A stretch of 64,000 bases of DNA from Sphingomonadaceae bacterium OTU29LAMAA1. GTDB lineage: Bacteria; Pseudomonadota; Alphaproteobacteria; Sphingomonadales; Sphingomonadaceae. The stretch is from NCBI GenBank assembly GCA_024072375.1, contig CP099617.1, positions 725,001-789,000 of the forward strand, read 5' to 3'. Position numbers and translations under genes: made by a program. This document shows, piece by piece, positions 1-9,326 of the stretch (its first letter is position 1; the number at the start of each line of letters is the position of its first letter). The notes below the pieces were generated by a model that worked only from the letters and a program-made list of their open reading frames with translations, was not told the DNA's origin and searched no databases.

Positions 1-1
1 G

Positions 2-349
2 CGGGCGAATCCTGCCGTATGGATGTGGCTGGAACGCCATCGCGCCGGCAACGGCCCGATCCGGCGAGTGGAGACGGTCGACGTCACCCAATCGATGGCG
101 AACGGCGGCGGACCTGCGTGCCTGAGGTTGCGTGTCGTCGCCGACCAGACGACGATCGATCCGCGCTTCATGGTCGACCCGGCGAAGCTGGACGTGATCG
201 GCGCCATAGTGCGGCGGTGGTGGCCGGAGGCCATCGATCCGCATGCGTTGGCCGATCCGGCGTTGGTCCGCGATATCGAAACGGCGCAGGCCAAGTTGCT
301 GGAGGCACTCGACATGTCGGGTTACCTGACAGTTAACCACGACGGTTGA
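2..349 (+). CDS. astB: N-succinylarginine dihydrolase, C-terminal end (partial)
   Basis: Only the last 115 codons are in the window; the frame is open from the left edge. The family hydrolyses N-succinylarginine to succinylornithine, ammonia and CO2 in the arginine succinyltransferase catabolic pathway. The recognisable piece is SMANGGGPACLRLRVV, near residues 32-47 of the visible part, which matches the conserved C-terminal block of AstB; the Cys in it is the family's catalytic cysteine as I recall it. The tail with alternating short helices also fits. The rest of the ast operon would lie to the left, outside the window. The TGA stop at 347-349 is clear. Identification rests on this one block, but the block is distinctive. 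Confidence 0.85.
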   Translation, partial: RANPAVWMWLERHRAGNGPIRRVETVDVTQSMANGGGPACLRLRVVADQTTIDPRFMVDPAKLDVIGAIVRRWWPEAIDPHALADPALVRDIETAQAKLLEALDMSGYLTVNHDG

Positions 350-414
350 TCCGGGAATGGCGAAAGTCCGCCATTGGCCCACCGCTTGCTTCGGGATGGA
401 CCATGTGGACCCGG

Positions 415-621
415 ATGAAGCGCCTTTTCACGATCAAGACGAAGTTCGAAGCGTTCCTCGTCATTTACGGCCTTGGACTCGGGGCCGTGGAACGCGGCGT
501 GCATTACCTGAACCAATATCCGGGCGTCGGCGGCTGGTTGCTGTTCGCCTGCTGCCCGATCGCGGTATTCATGGTCGGCGGTATCCTGATCGATTCAGTG
601 GAACGGCGGCAGCAGGATTAG
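415..621 (+). CDS. Small two-segment membrane protein, unknown function
   Basis: 68 residues starting MKRLFTIKTKFEAF. Two hydrophobic stretches are visible, roughly residues 12-25 (AFLVIYGLGLGAVERG) and 40-60 (WLLFACCPIAVFMVGGIL), with a charged C-terminus (ERRQQD). The start at 415 is preferred because it opens with a basic segment directly followed by the membrane region; an in-frame ATG at 403 and a TTG at 346 would make it longer. Similar short MKRLFTIKT... proteins are familiar from sphingomonads as uncharacterised membrane proteins. It stands alone between astB and cysD on the same strand. No function can be assigned. Confidence 0.65.
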   Translation: MKRLFTIKTKFEAFLVIYGLGLGAVERGVHYLNQYPGVGGWLLFACCPIAVFMVGGILIDSVERRQQD

Positions 622-679
622 GGTCGCCCCCAAGGATAAGTTGGTCGCATCCCGCGGCGACCGCCCTATCTGAACGATC

Positions 680-1579
680 ATGAACGGGCTTACCCATTTG
701 CAGCGGCTCGAGGCCGAAAGCATCCACATCATGCGCGAAGTCGTCGCCGAGGCGGAACGCCCGGTGATGCTCTACTCCGTCGGCAAGGATTCGGCGGTGA
801 TGCTGCATCTCGCCAAAAAAGCCTTTTATCCGGCCAGGCCGCCGTTCCCGTTGCTGCATGTCGATACGACATGGAAATTCCGTGCGATGTACGACCTGCG
901 CGACAAGGCGGCCGCGGATGCCGGTATGGATTTGATCGTCCACAAAAATCCGGAAGCGGTAGCGGCAGGCATCAATCCTTTCGATCACGGCGGGCGGCAC
1001 ACGGACCTGTGGAAGACGGAGGGGCTGAAGCAGGCGTTGAAGGCGGGCGGATATGATGTCGCCTTCGGCGGTGCGCGGCGCGACGAGGAAAAGAGCCGCG
1101 CTAAGGAGCGCATTTTCTCCTTCCGCTCCGCCAGTCAGGTCTGGGACCCCAAGGCACAACGTCCCGAATTGTGGAACCTATACAACGCCCGTATCCATCG
1201 CGGCGAGAGCATCCGGGTGTTCCCGATCTCCAACTGGACCGAGCTGGATATCTGGCAATATATCCTTGCGGAGGGGATCGAGATCGTGCCCCTGTACTTT
1301 GCCGCGCCGCGCCCGACCGTGGAGCGCGACGGCATGCTGCTGATGGTGGATGACGACCGATTCCGGCTGCATCCGGGCGAGGTCCCGGTGGAGCGATCGA
1401 TCCGCTTTCGCACGTTGGGCTGCTATCCGCTGACCGGCGCGGTGGAGAGCGAAGCAGCGACGCTGTCCGAGGTGATCCAGGAGATGCTGCTGACGACAAC
1501 CAGCGAACGGCAGGGCCGCGCGATCGACCACGATCAGGCGGCGAGTATGGAGAAGAAGAAGCGCGAGGGGTATTTTTAA
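680..1579 (+). CDS. cysD: Sulfate adenylyltransferase subunit 2 (CysD)
   Basis: 299 residues, normal for the family. CysD is the catalytic ATP-sulfurylase subunit that joins sulfate to ATP to make adenosine 5'-phosphosulfate (APS) in assimilatory sulfate reduction; it works as a heterodimer with the GTPase CysN. The PP-loop nucleotide binding motif is seen as [11 protein letters not shown] near residues 32-42, followed by [16 protein letters not shown], the conserved CysD arginine-rich block, and the C-terminal KKKREGYF typical of CysD. Its last base is the first base of the cysNC ATG (TAATG junction), so the two are translationally coupled. The 58-base gap upstream is where the promoter should lie. 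Confidence 0.97.
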   Translation: MNGLTHLQRLEAESIHIMREVVAEAERPVMLYSVGKDSAVMLHLAKKAFYPARPPFPLLHVDTTWKFRAMYDLRDKAAADAGMDLIVHKNPEAVAAGINPFDHGGRHTDLWKTEGLKQALKAGGYDVAFGGARRDEEKSRAKERIFSFRSASQVWDPKAQRPELWNLYNARIHRGESIRVFPISNWTELDIWQYILAEGIEIVPLYFAAPRPTVERDGMLLMVDDDRFRLHPGEVPVERSIRFRTLGCYPLTGAVESEAATLSEVIQEMLLTTTSERQGRAIDHDQAASMEKKKREGYF

Positions 1580-3492
1580 TGAGCGCCTATACCCCCGATG
1601 CGCTGATCGCGCAGGATATCGATGCGTATCTGGATTCGCACGCGCACAAGACGATGTTGCGCTTTATCACCTGTGGATCGGTGGATGACGGAAAATCCAC
1701 GCTGATCGGCCGGTTACTGTACGATTCCAAGACGATATTCGAGGACCAGCTCGCCGCGCTCGAAGCCGATAGCCGGCGGATGGGAACGCAGGGGCAGAAC
1801 ATCGATTTCGCGCTGCTGGTCGACGGGCTTGCCGCCGAACGCGAGCAGGGCATCACGATCGATGTCGCCTATCGGTTCTTCGCAACCGACAAACGCAAGT
1901 TCATCGTCGCCGATACGCCCGGTCACGAACAATATACCCGCAACATGATCACCGGTGCATCGACCGCCGATTGCGCGGTGATCCTGATCGATGCGCGCAA
2001 GGGCGTGCTGACCCAGACGCGGCGCCATTCGTATCTCGCGCACCTGATCGGCATTCGCCAGATCGTGCTGGCGGTGAACAAGATGGACCTCGTCGACCAC
2101 GATCAGACGGTGTTCGACGCCATCGTCGCCGATTATGCGGCGTTCGCGCGCAGCATCGGGATCGAGGCGTTCACCGCCATCCCGCTGTCCGGCCTGTCGG
2201 GCGCGAACGTCGCCGCCCCGTCCGCCGATATGCCCTGGTACGACGGACCGGCGTTGCTGCCGCATCTGGAGACGGTGCCGGTCGACAGCGATCGCGCGGT
2301 GACCGCGCCGTTCCGGCTGCCGGTGCAATGGGTCAACCGGCCCGACCTCGATTTCCGCGGCTTCGCCGGCACGATCGCAGGCGGCCGGGTACGCGCGGGT
2401 GACACCGTACGGATCGTGCCGTCGGGCAAGACGACGACCGTGGCGCGTATCGTGACGCTCGACGGTGACCGCGACGAGGCGGTCGCCGGTGAGGCGGTGA
2501 CGCTGGTGCTGGCGGATGAGGTCGACTGTTCGCGTGGCGACGTGATCGCCGCGGCCGATGCCCCGCCCGAAGTCGCCAACCAGTTCGAGGCCACGATCGT
2601 CTGGCTATCCGACACCGCTCTCGTGCCCGGGCGTGGCTATTGGCTGAAGCTCGCCACCCGAACGGTCGGCGCGACGGTGCAGCCGCCGGGCCATGTCGTG
2701 GACGTCAATACGCAGGCGCATCTGTCGGCCAAGACGCTGGAATTGAACGATATCGGCGTGGCGGAGGTCTATACCGACGCGTCGATCGTATTCGCGCCCT
2801 ATGCCGACAGCCACGAACTGGGTGGCTTCATCCTGATCGATCGCGAAACCAACGCGACGGTTGCGGCGGGCCTGATCCATCACGCGCTGCGGCGGGCACA
2901 GAATGTGCACTGGCAGTCGGTCGACGTCACGCGCGAGGCGCACGCGCGGCAGAAGGGTCAATCGCCGCGGCTGCTGTGGTTCACCGGTCTGTCGGGATCG
3001 GGCAAGTCAACGATCGCCAATCTGGTCGAGAAGAAGCTGCATGCGCTCGGCCGGCACAGTTTCCTGCTGGACGGGGATAACGTTCGGCATGGTCTGAACC
3101 GCGATCTGGGCTTCAGCGATGCCGACCGGATCGAGAACATCCGCCGTGTCGGCGAGGTCGCGAAGCTGATGACCGATGCCGGTTTGATCGTGCTGACCGC
3201 CTTCATCTCGCCGTTTCGCGCCGAACGAGAGATGGTGCGCGGACTGATGCCGGCGGGCGAATTCGTCGAGATATTCGTCGATACCGCGATCGAGGCGGCG
3301 GAAGCCCGCGACGTGAAGGGGCTGTACGCCAAGGCGCGCAAGGGCGAGATCGCGCATTTCACCGGCATCTCCAGTCCATATGAAGCGCCCGAACGTCCTG
3401 AAATCCGCATCGACACGGCGGCCGAAAGCGCAGAGGCTGCGGCCGAGCGGATCGTCGAGCATGTGCTGGGCGTGTGGAGTTTCGAGCTGTGA
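1579..3492 (+). CDS. cysNC: Bifunctional sulfate adenylyltransferase subunit 1 / APS kinase (CysNC fusion)
   Basis: 637 residues, a CysN-CysC fusion. Residues 1 to about 450 are the EF-Tu-like GTPase CysN, with G1 GSVDDGKS (33-40), DTPGH (112-116) and NKMD (167-170); GTP hydrolysis drives APS formation by CysD. Residues about 460-637 are APS kinase, with P-loop GLSGSGKST near 470-478, which phosphorylates APS to PAPS. Fusion of the two is common in Alphaproteobacteria. The gene overlaps cysD by one base and cysQ by four, so the three form one transcription unit for sulfate activation and PAP removal. Confidence 0.97.
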   Translation: MSAYTPDALIAQDIDAYLDSHAHKTMLRFITCGSVDDGKSTLIGRLLYDSKTIFEDQLAALEADSRRMGTQGQNIDFALLVDGLAAEREQGITIDVAYRFFATDKRKFIVADTPGHEQYTRNMITGASTADCAVILIDARKGVLTQTRRHSYLAHLIGIRQIVLAVNKMDLVDHDQTVFDAIVADYAAFARSIGIEAFTAIPLSGLSGANVAAPSADMPWYDGPALLPHLETVPVDSDRAVTAPFRLPVQWVNRPDLDFRGFAGTIAGGRVRAGDTVRIVPSGKTTTVARIVTLDGDRDEAVAGEAVTLVLADEVDCSRGDVIAAADAPPEVANQFEATIVWLSDTALVPGRGYWLKLATRTVGATVQPPGHVVDVNTQAHLSAKTLELNDIGVAEVYTDASIVFAPYADSHELGGFILIDRETNATVAAGLIHHALRRAQNVHWQSVDVTREAHARQKGQSPRLLWFTGLSGSGKSTIANLVEKKLHALGRHSFLLDGDNVRHGLNRDLGFSDADRIENIRRVGEVAKLMTDAGLIVLTAFISPFRAEREMVRGLMPAGEFVEIFVDTAIEAAEARDVKGLYAKARKGEIAHFTGISSPYEAPERPEIRIDTAAESAEAAAERIVEHVLGVWSFEL

Positions 3493-4235
3493 CCATCGAC
3501 CGGAGCGACGTCGAACTGGCTCGCAGCGTCGCCGGGGAAGCGGGCGCGTTGCTGCTCGCGATCCGCGAGCGTGCCACGGAGCAGGGCAAGGCGCTGGGCG
3601 ATGCGGGCGACCACGAGGCGAACGTCCTGATCCTCGAACGCCTGCGCGCGGCCCGGCCGGACGACTTCATCCTGTCGGAAGAATCGATCGACGATACCGC
3701 GCGCTGTGCGGCAGAGCGCGTGTGGATCGTCGATCCTCTGGACGGCACGCGCGACTATGCCGAGGGGCTGGACGATTGGGCGGTGCATATCGGGCTGGCG
3801 ATCGGCGGACGGCCGGTGGTGGGCGCCGTTGCGGTGCCGACGACGGGGCGCATCTATACGACGGCCGATGCCGCGGGGCGCGCACGTGCGTGTGCGGTGC
3901 CGCCGCGGATGGTCGTCAGCCGCACCCGCGCGACGGACATGGTCGAGCGTGTCGGCATGGCGCTGGCGACGACACGGGTCGGTATGGGATCGGCGGGCGT
4001 GAAGGCGATGGCAGTGGTCGACGGACGGGCCGACATCTACCTGCATGACGGCGGGCAATACGAATGGGACAATTGCGCACCGGCGGCGGTGGCGCTGGCG
4101 GCGGGGCTGCACGCGTCGCGGATCGACGGCAGTCCCCTCGTCTACAATTGCGCCAACCCGCTGCTGCCGGACCTGTTGATATGCCGGCCCGAACTGGCGG
4201 ACCAGGTACTCGCCGCGATCGCCGCTACGCGATAG
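3489..4235 (+). CDS. cysQ: 3'(2'),5'-bisphosphate nucleotidase (CysQ-like inositol monophosphatase family)
   Basis: About 248 residues of the Mg2+-dependent inositol monophosphatase fold. The metal-binding signatures are [12 protein letters not shown] near residues 83-94 and [14 protein letters not shown] near 193-206; EES near 64 supplies a further acidic ligand. CysQ removes 3'-phosphoadenosine 5'-phosphate, the by-product of PAPS use, which fits its place directly behind cysNC. GTG at 3489 is chosen because it overlaps the cysNC stop in a GTGA arrangement; an in-frame GTG at 3474 would add five residues. It is shorter in its cap region than E. coli CysQ, so substrate range is inferred from context. 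The 3' end overlaps the convergent transporter gene by 11 bases. Confidence 0.9.
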   Translation: MTIDRSDVELARSVAGEAGALLLAIRERATEQGKALGDAGDHEANVLILERLRAARPDDFILSEESIDDTARCAAERVWIVDPLDGTRDYAEGLDDWAVHIGLAIGGRPVVGAVAVPTTGRIYTTADAAGRARACAVPPRMVVSRTRATDMVERVGMALATTRVGMGSAGVKAMAVVDGRADIYLHDGGQYEWDNCAPAAVALAAGLHASRIDGSPLVYNCANPLLPDLLICRPELADQVLAAIAATR

Positions 4236-5217
4236 CATCACCCTCGGCGATGCTCGCGGCGTCGGCGTATCGGCGCGCGATCACGGCGCAGGCGATCAGC
4301 TGGATCTGGTGGAACAGCATCACCGGCAGCAGTACCGCGCCGACCTGAGCCGCGGGGAACAGCACCCCGGCCATCGGTACGCCCGACGCCAGGCTCTTCT
4401 TGGAACCGCAGAACAGCAGCACGATCGCATCTTCGCGACTGAAGCCGAGCGCGCGTCCGGCAAGCCACGTCAGCAGCAACACCGCCGCGAGCAGCACGAT
4501 GCACAACCCGGCGATGAGGGCGAGATCGATCCCGGACACGCGGGTCCACAGCCCCTCGACCACCGCGGCCCCGAATGCGGTGTAGACGACGAGCAGGATC
4601 GATCCGCGATCGACGATCGTCAGCAACGCCTTCTGCCGTGCGACGAAGCCGCCGATCCACGGACGCAGCAGATGGCCGGCGACGAACGGCACCAGCAATT
4701 GCAGCACGATCGATTCGACCGCCGACAGCGAGATCCCGCCCCCCTGCCCGCCGATCCCGCCCATCAGCAGCGCAACGAGCGCAGGCGTGACGACGATACC
4801 GATGAGGTTCGAGAAGGACGCGCTGCAAACCGCAGCAGCGACATTGCCCCGGGCGATCGCGGTGAAGGCAATCGAAGACTGCACGGTCGAGGGCAGCAGC
4901 GTGAGGAACAGCAGGCCGGAAGCGACCGGACCGACCAGCCCCGGAACGTTGCCGAGCGCCAGTCCGAGCAGCGGAAACGCGACGAAGGTGGTGGCGAATA
5001 CCGCCAGATGCAGCCGCCAGTTGCGCGCTCCTTCCCAGATCGCCTCGCGCGACAGCTTCGCGCCGTGCAGGAAGAACAGCAGGACGATGCCGATGTCGGC
5101 GGCATAGCCCGCCACGACCGCCCATTGCCCGCGCGCGGGCAGCAGGCTGGCGAGCAGCACGGTGCCCAGCAACATCAGGATGAAGGGTTCGAAGACCGAG
5201 AGGATACGGCGGATCAT
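4225..5217 (-). CDS. Bile acid:sodium symporter family (SBF-like) transporter
   Basis: About 330 residues, almost wholly hydrophobic, with roughly ten predicted membrane segments beginning at FEPFILMLLGTVLLASLLPA. The order of segments and motifs such as FLTLLPSTVQSSIAFTAIARGN and CGSKKSLASGVPM are those of the SBF-like family (YfeH/RCH1 type), a branch of the bile acid:Na+ symporter superfamily; yeast RCH1 affects calcium, but substrates of the bacterial members are mostly unknown. The longer open frame to 5337 has no membrane-protein character, so MIRRILSVFEP at 5217 is taken as the start. It is convergent with cysQ and alone on its strand apart from the tRNA upstream. Confidence 0.88.
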   Translation of the reverse strand: MIRRILSVFEPFILMLLGTVLLASLLPARGQWAVVAGYAADIGIVLLFFLHGAKLSREAIWEGARNWRLHLAVFATTFVAFPLLGLALGNVPGLVGPVASGLLFLTLLPSTVQSSIAFTAIARGNVAAAVCSASFSNLIGIVVTPALVALLMGGIGGQGGGISLSAVESIVLQLLVPFVAGHLLRPWIGGFVARQKALLTIVDRGSILLVVYTAFGAAVVEGLWTRVSGIDLALIAGLCIVLLAAVLLLTWLAGRALGFSREDAIVLLFCGSKKSLASGVPMAGVLFPAAQVGAVLLPVMLFHQIQLIACAVIARRYADAASIAEGDAIA

Positions 5218-5323
5218 GCCGTAGCGTGTAGCGCCGGCACCCGGGGATGGCACCCCGTCACAGCTGCAAACAATGGCTGAAGGGTTGCAAGCAACGAACG
5301 CGTGCCCGTCTGCGGCGGACAGC

Positions 5324-5357
5324 AAAACCCCCGCCAAGCCGGAGCTTGAAGCGGGGG
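5324..5357 (-). terminator. Rho-independent terminator behind tRNA-Arg
   Basis: Read on the minus strand, GCGGGGG-type and CCCCCGC arms (5328-5334 with 5351-5357) plus an inner GCTTG/CAAGC pair (5335-5339 with 5344-5348) form a strong hairpin, followed by four T residues (complement of AAAA at 5324-5327). It lies 8 bases past the CCA end of the tRNA, as expected for a short tRNA transcript. Confidence 0.8.
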
Positions 5358-5364
5358 GAAATCC

Positions 5365-5441
5365 TGGTGCGCCCGGAACGATTCGAACGTCCGACCCTCA
5401 GATTCGTAGTCTGATGCTCTATCCAGCTGAGCTACGGGCGC
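5365..5441 (-). tRNA. tRNA-Arg (anticodon ACG)
   Basis: A full cloverleaf reads on the minus strand: acceptor arms GCGCCCG (5435-5441) and CGGGCGC (5369-5375), discriminator A, and an encoded CCA at 5365-5367. The D-arm has AGCTCAGCTGGATAGAGC, the anticodon loop is CTACGAA with anticodon ACG, and the T-loop contains TTCGAAT. ACG in bacteria is normally edited to ICG by TadA to read CGU, CGC and CGA. Confidence 0.98.
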
Positions 5442-5524
5442 ACATCGGAGGCGCGCTGATAGCAGACGGTTCGAAGGACGCAAGTGCGTTGCGTCATTTT
5501 CTTGGCTCCCATACAGCCGGGTGC

Positions 5525-6022
5525 ATGAAAGCACTTCCACTGCTCGGTCTGATCGCACTGTCCCTGTCCGCCTGTGCGAAGGATACCACCACCTATCCGT
5601 CGCTCGCGCCCCGTGCGGTCGAAAAGCTGGGATTTGCCGAACCGGAAGTCGCAGTCGTCGAAGCGAAACCCGATCCCACTCTCGATGCACGGATCGCGGC
5701 GTTCGCGCAGACCCTTGCGCGGACCCGTCAGGGCTTCGCCGCGGATGCCCGGACGGCCGGCGCCGCCGCGGCCCGCGCCAAGGGCAAGGCGGTCGGCAGC
5801 GATGCATGGCTCGACGCGCAGACTGCGCTCGCCGCGCTGGACGACTGGCGTGCGCAGACGGCGTCGTTGCTCAGCGACGTCGATCTCGCCGCAAGCGACC
5901 GTGCCGCGGCGCTCGAGCCCGTCTACCCCACGCTTGCCGAGCTACGCGGGCGCGTGTCGGAAGAGGTCGAGGGCCAAAGCGCAGCGATCGATCGCCTTCA
6001 GGCGACCCTTCCCGCCGCCTGA
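5525..6022 (+). CDS. Putative lipoprotein, unknown function
   Basis: 165 residues. The N-terminus MKALPLLGLIALSLSAC is a lipoprotein signal: short basic start, hydrophobic core, and lipobox LSAC with Cys17 as the lipidated residue. The mature part is rich in Ala, Arg and Asp and reads as mostly helical (ARIAAFAQTLARTRQGFAAD and later heptad-like stretches), with no catalytic motif that I recognise. It starts 83 bases after the tRNA on the other strand and ends 12 bases before the convergent spermidine-synthase-like gene. Likely an inner- or outer-membrane-anchored periplasmic protein; no role can be assigned. Confidence 0.8.
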   Translation: MKALPLLGLIALSLSACAKDTTTYPSLAPRAVEKLGFAEPEVAVVEAKPDPTLDARIAAFAQTLARTRQGFAADARTAGAAAARAKGKAVGSDAWLDAQTALAALDDWRAQTASLLSDVDLAASDRAAALEPVYPTLAELRGRVSEEVEGQSAAIDRLQATLPAA

Positions 6023-6033
6023 GCCGCAGCGGC

Positions 6034-8256
6034 TCAACGCCGCCACTTCAGCAGTGGCAGGATCGAGGAATAATCGTCGGTCCACGCGCCCAGACCGGCA
6101 CGCGGCGTCAATGGCTGCCAGTCGCCCGGTCCCCGCGACAGCGCATCGAGCGTCGCAGCGTCGCGCGACAGTGCGATCCACTGGCTCGCGGAAGCGACCG
6201 CGGTGTGTTTCGGCGGCAGGTAATAGAGCTTGGCCGCATGCCAGCCTCCATCCCGCGCGACCGCGTCCACCACGGGTTCGAGATCGAGAAACCGGTTGGA
6301 GATGTGGACGAGCAGCAATCCCTTCGGCTGAAGCGCATGGGCATACACCGCGAACGCCTCGCGCGTCATCAGATGCATCGGGATCGCATCGGACGAAAAG
6401 GCGTCCAGCGCCAGCAGGTCGAGGCTGGAGCGTGCCTCCCGTTCCAGGCTCAGCCGGGCGTCGCCGATCCGGATGACCGGATCGGGCAGGCAGTTCTTCA
6501 GATAGGTGAACTGCCCCGTGTCGCGGGCGATGCGGATGACGGCCGGATCGATCTCGTAGAAGCGCCAGCGCTGTCCGGGCTGCGCATAACAGGCGAGCGT
6601 TCCGGTCCCCAAACCGACGACGCCGACGCGCGCCTGCTTGCCGTACAGCCGATCGAGCGCACCCATCGCAAGGCCGATGCCGGACGGCGGGGCGTAATAG
6701 GTCGTCGGCAGGCGTTCGAGTACCGGGCTGCCGGTAAACTGGATACCGTGCACGGTCGTGCCGTGATCCAGCTCGCGCACGCCGCGCCCGTCGCGGATCG
6801 TATAAACCCCGAAATAGCTGCGGGTGCGCGCGCCCTGCTCCAGCGACAGCTCGACCGCGCGCCAGCCGCCGAAGATCACCAGCGTCACCGCAAGGATCAA
6901 CGCGTAGGAGGCCCGTGCGCCGACCGATGCGACTCCCAGGGCAGCGATGACGATGAACGTCAGCCCCTGATGCCCTTCGCCGAACAGGGCGGCAGGCCCG
7001 CGAAAGGTCAGACCGGCGAGGATCAGCAGCACCGCGACGACCACGCCATAGGCCATGCGGCGCTTCGCCGGGGTCGTCCACAGGGAGCGGATCCCATGGG
7101 TCAGGAACACCTGCGGCACCAATAGTCCCGCGGCGAAGATCAGGATCGGGTATTCGTATGTCCAGTCGAACACCGCAGGCGCGATCAGCCCCGCGAAGAC
7201 GCCGCCCAATGCGCCGCCGAACGCCATCGCGAGATAGAAACCGGTCAGCCGATCGGGCTCGGGCCGCAGCCGATACATCTGCGTGTGCAGCGCGACCGAC
7301 ACCATGAACAGCAGTGACAGCGCGATGGCGAGATTGACCAGCGGCAATTCATTGAAGCCGCCGATCATCACCCCGCCGAACAGCAGGATCGTGATCGGCG
7401 CGATCCGGGTCAGCAGGTCCGCGATCTCGCGGTTGGCGGCGAAGGCGATCGTGAAGCTGAGCAGGTATAGCCCGAGCGGAAGCACCCACAGCAACGGCAT
7501 CGCGACGATGTCGGTCGTGATATACGTCGATGTCGCCAGCATCAGTCCCGATGGCACCAGCGCGAGCGCGATCCAGTGCAGTACGCGTCTCCGCGTCGCC
7601 GGCTCGCTGGTCGGGCGGGCGGTTTCTCCGGTCGCCGCACGCGGCAGGCGCAGCGCGCAGGCGGCGACCAGCAGCATGAGCAACAGATAACCGCCGCTCC
7701 ACAACAGGCTTTGCTGACGCAATGCGAGCAGTGGCTCGACCACCAGCGGATAGGCGATCAGACCACCGAAGCTGCCGAGGTTGGAAGCGGCGTACAACGC
7801 ATAAGGGTCGCCGCCGCGGCTGGCGATGCTGAACCAGCGTTGCACCAGCGGCGCCTGTGCCGAGACCGCGAAGAACAACGGCCCGATCGAGGCGCCGAGC
7901 AGCCAGGGCACCCACAGGGTCGGGCTGACGCCATCGGGATTGCCGGCGAGCGACAATCCGATCGGCAGCCACGCGGCGCCGATCGCCAGCACCCCCAGAT
8001 GCACCATCGCCTGCATCCAAGGCCTGATCCGCGCCAGTGCATGCGCATAGGCGTATCCGCCGAGCAGCAACGTCTGGTAGACGAGCATCGCCGAGTTCCA
8101 CACGGCCGGTGCGCCCCCCAGTCGGGGCAACGCCATGCGCGCGACCATCGGCTGGACGAGGAACAGCAGAAACGATCCGGCGAGGATCGTCGCGACGAAC
8201 AGGACGCGACCGGCACGACCGAAGCCCGGCTGGTCGTTCGCCACGGGATCAACCAT
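6034..8256 (-). CDS. Membrane-anchored spermidine synthase-like protein (fused integral-membrane/SAM-fold)
   Basis: 740 residues with two parts. The first about 430 hold around a dozen hydrophobic segments (for example FVATILAGSFLLFLVQPMV near 20-38). The last 250 or so are a polyamine-synthase/methyltransferase Rossmann fold: VGVVGLGTGTLACYA, then the acidic EIDPAVIRIARD, then LDAFSSDAIPMHLMT. Such fused MFS/spermidine synthase proteins are widespread in proteobacteria and seldom characterised; aminopropyl transfer is not demonstrated for most. The ATG overlaps the hemB stop by eight bases, so it is likely co-transcribed downstream of hemB. Function of the membrane half is unknown. Confidence 0.85.
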   Translation of the reverse strand: MVDPVANDQPGFGRAGRVLFVATILAGSFLLFLVQPMVARMALPRLGGAPAVWNSAMLVYQTLLLGGYAYAHALARIRPWMQAMVHLGVLAIGAAWLPIGLSLAGNPDGVSPTLWVPWLLGASIGPLFFAVSAQAPLVQRWFSIASRGGDPYALYAASNLGSFGGLIAYPLVVEPLLALRQQSLLWSGGYLLLMLLVAACALRLPRAATGETARPTSEPATRRRVLHWIALALVPSGLMLATSTYITTDIVAMPLLWVLPLGLYLLSFTIAFAANREIADLLTRIAPITILLFGGVMIGGFNELPLVNLAIALSLLFMVSVALHTQMYRLRPEPDRLTGFYLAMAFGGALGGVFAGLIAPAVFDWTYEYPILIFAAGLLVPQVFLTHGIRSLWTTPAKRRMAYGVVVAVLLILAGLTFRGPAALFGEGHQGLTFIVIAALGVASVGARASYALILAVTLVIFGGWRAVELSLEQGARTRSYFGVYTIRDGRGVRELDHGTTVHGIQFTGSPVLERLPTTYYAPPSGIGLAMGALDRLYGKQARVGVVGLGTGTLACYAQPGQRWRFYEIDPAVIRIARDTGQFTYLKNCLPDPVIRIGDARLSLEREARSSLDLLALDAFSSDAIPMHLMTREAFAVYAHALQPKGLLLVHISNRFLDLEPVVDAVARDGGWHAAKLYYLPPKHTAVASASQWIALSRDAATLDALSRGPGDWQPLTPRAGLGAWTDDYSSILPLLKWRR

Positions 8257-9241
8257 TCAGCAACCGCGCGGCATAAGCGGCGTGATAGGTGAGCACGCCG
8301 GAGCAGCCGGCCCGCTTGAACGCCATCAGCGTTTCCAGCACCAGTGCATCGCGTTCGCCCGCGCCGACCGCGACGGACGCTTCGAGCATCGCATATTCGC
8401 CCGACACCTGATAGGCGAATACCGGCACCTCGAACCGCTGTTTCACCCGGACGATGATGTCGAGGTACGGCAGGCCGGGCTTCACCATGACGCTGTCCGC
8501 CCCCTCGGCCAGATCGAGCGCGACCTCGCGCAGCGCTTCCTCCGCGTTCGACGAATCCATCTGATACGTCTTCTTGTCGCCCTTCAGCAGGCCGCGGCTG
8601 CCGACCGCGTCGCGGAACGGGCCGTAGAAGCCGCTGGCATATTTGGCGGCATAGCTCATGATCTGGACGTTATGGGCGCCCTCGCCTTCCAGCGCGGTGC
8701 GGATCATGCCGATGCGGCCATCCATCATGTCGGACGGTGCGATGATGTCGGCGCCGGCGCGGGCCTGATTGATCGCCTGCTGGATCAGCAGATCCGCGGT
8801 GGCGTCGTTGACGACATAACCGGCGTCGTCGACCAGACCGTCGTGGCCGTGGCTGGTATAGGGATCGAGCGCGACGTCGGTGAGCACGCCGACCTCGGGC
8901 ACCGCATCCTTGATCGCGCGGGTTGCCCGGCACATCAGATTGTCGGGGTTGAGCGCCTCGCGCCCCTCTTCCGTCTTCAGGTGTGCCGGCGTGTTCGGGA
9001 ACAGGGCGACGCAAGGAATGCCGAGGTCCCGTGCTTCCCGCGCCCGTGCGACGATGCCGTCGACCGACCAGCGCGATACGCCGGGCAGGCTGGCGATCGG
9101 TTGCTCGATGCCCTGCCCCTCGACGATGAACAGCGGCCAGATCAGATTGGCGGGGGTCAGCACCGTTTCCGCATGCATGCGCCGGCTCCACGCAGAAGCA
9201 CGGGTCCGACGGAGGCGGAGGGCAGGATAGGCAGCGGTCAT
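8249..9241 (-). CDS. hemB: Delta-aminolevulinic acid dehydratase (porphobilinogen synthase)
   Basis: About 330 residues. HemB condenses two 5-aminolevulinate molecules to porphobilinogen in haem synthesis. The two Schiff-base lysines are seen in SYAAKYASGFYGPFRDAVGS (near 195) and MVKPGLPYLDIIVRVK (near 248). In the metal-site region the sequence is DVALDPYTSHGHDG, with no cysteines where zinc enzymes have three, so this looks like the Mg2+-dependent, zinc-independent class. MTAAYPALRLRR at 9241 is chosen as start; the open frame runs further but the extension is antisense to the lipid kinase. The next gene downstream overlaps by eight bases. Confidence 0.96.
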   Translation of the reverse strand: MTAAYPALRLRRTRASAWSRRMHAETVLTPANLIWPLFIVEGQGIEQPIASLPGVSRWSVDGIVARAREARDLGIPCVALFPNTPAHLKTEEGREALNPDNLMCRATRAIKDAVPEVGVLTDVALDPYTSHGHDGLVDDAGYVVNDATADLLIQQAINQARAGADIIAPSDMMDGRIGMIRTALEGEGAHNVQIMSYAAKYASGFYGPFRDAVGSRGLLKGDKKTYQMDSSNAEEALREVALDLAEGADSVMVKPGLPYLDIIVRVKQRFEVPVFAYQVSGEYAMLEASVAVGAGERDALVLETLMAFKRAGCSGVLTYHAAYAARLLNG

Positions 9242-9326
9242 GACGCATCCATTTCGAGATGGGGCGGCTTTGAGGGATCGCGCCGCGCTTGCCAAGCGTT
9301 GCGCAACCGTAACCGATCGGAACACC

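Noticed and set aside
5521-7125. 534-residue plus-strand frame
   Set aside because: Antisense to the spermidine-synthase-like gene and Arg/Pro-rich, typical of GC-rich shadow frames.
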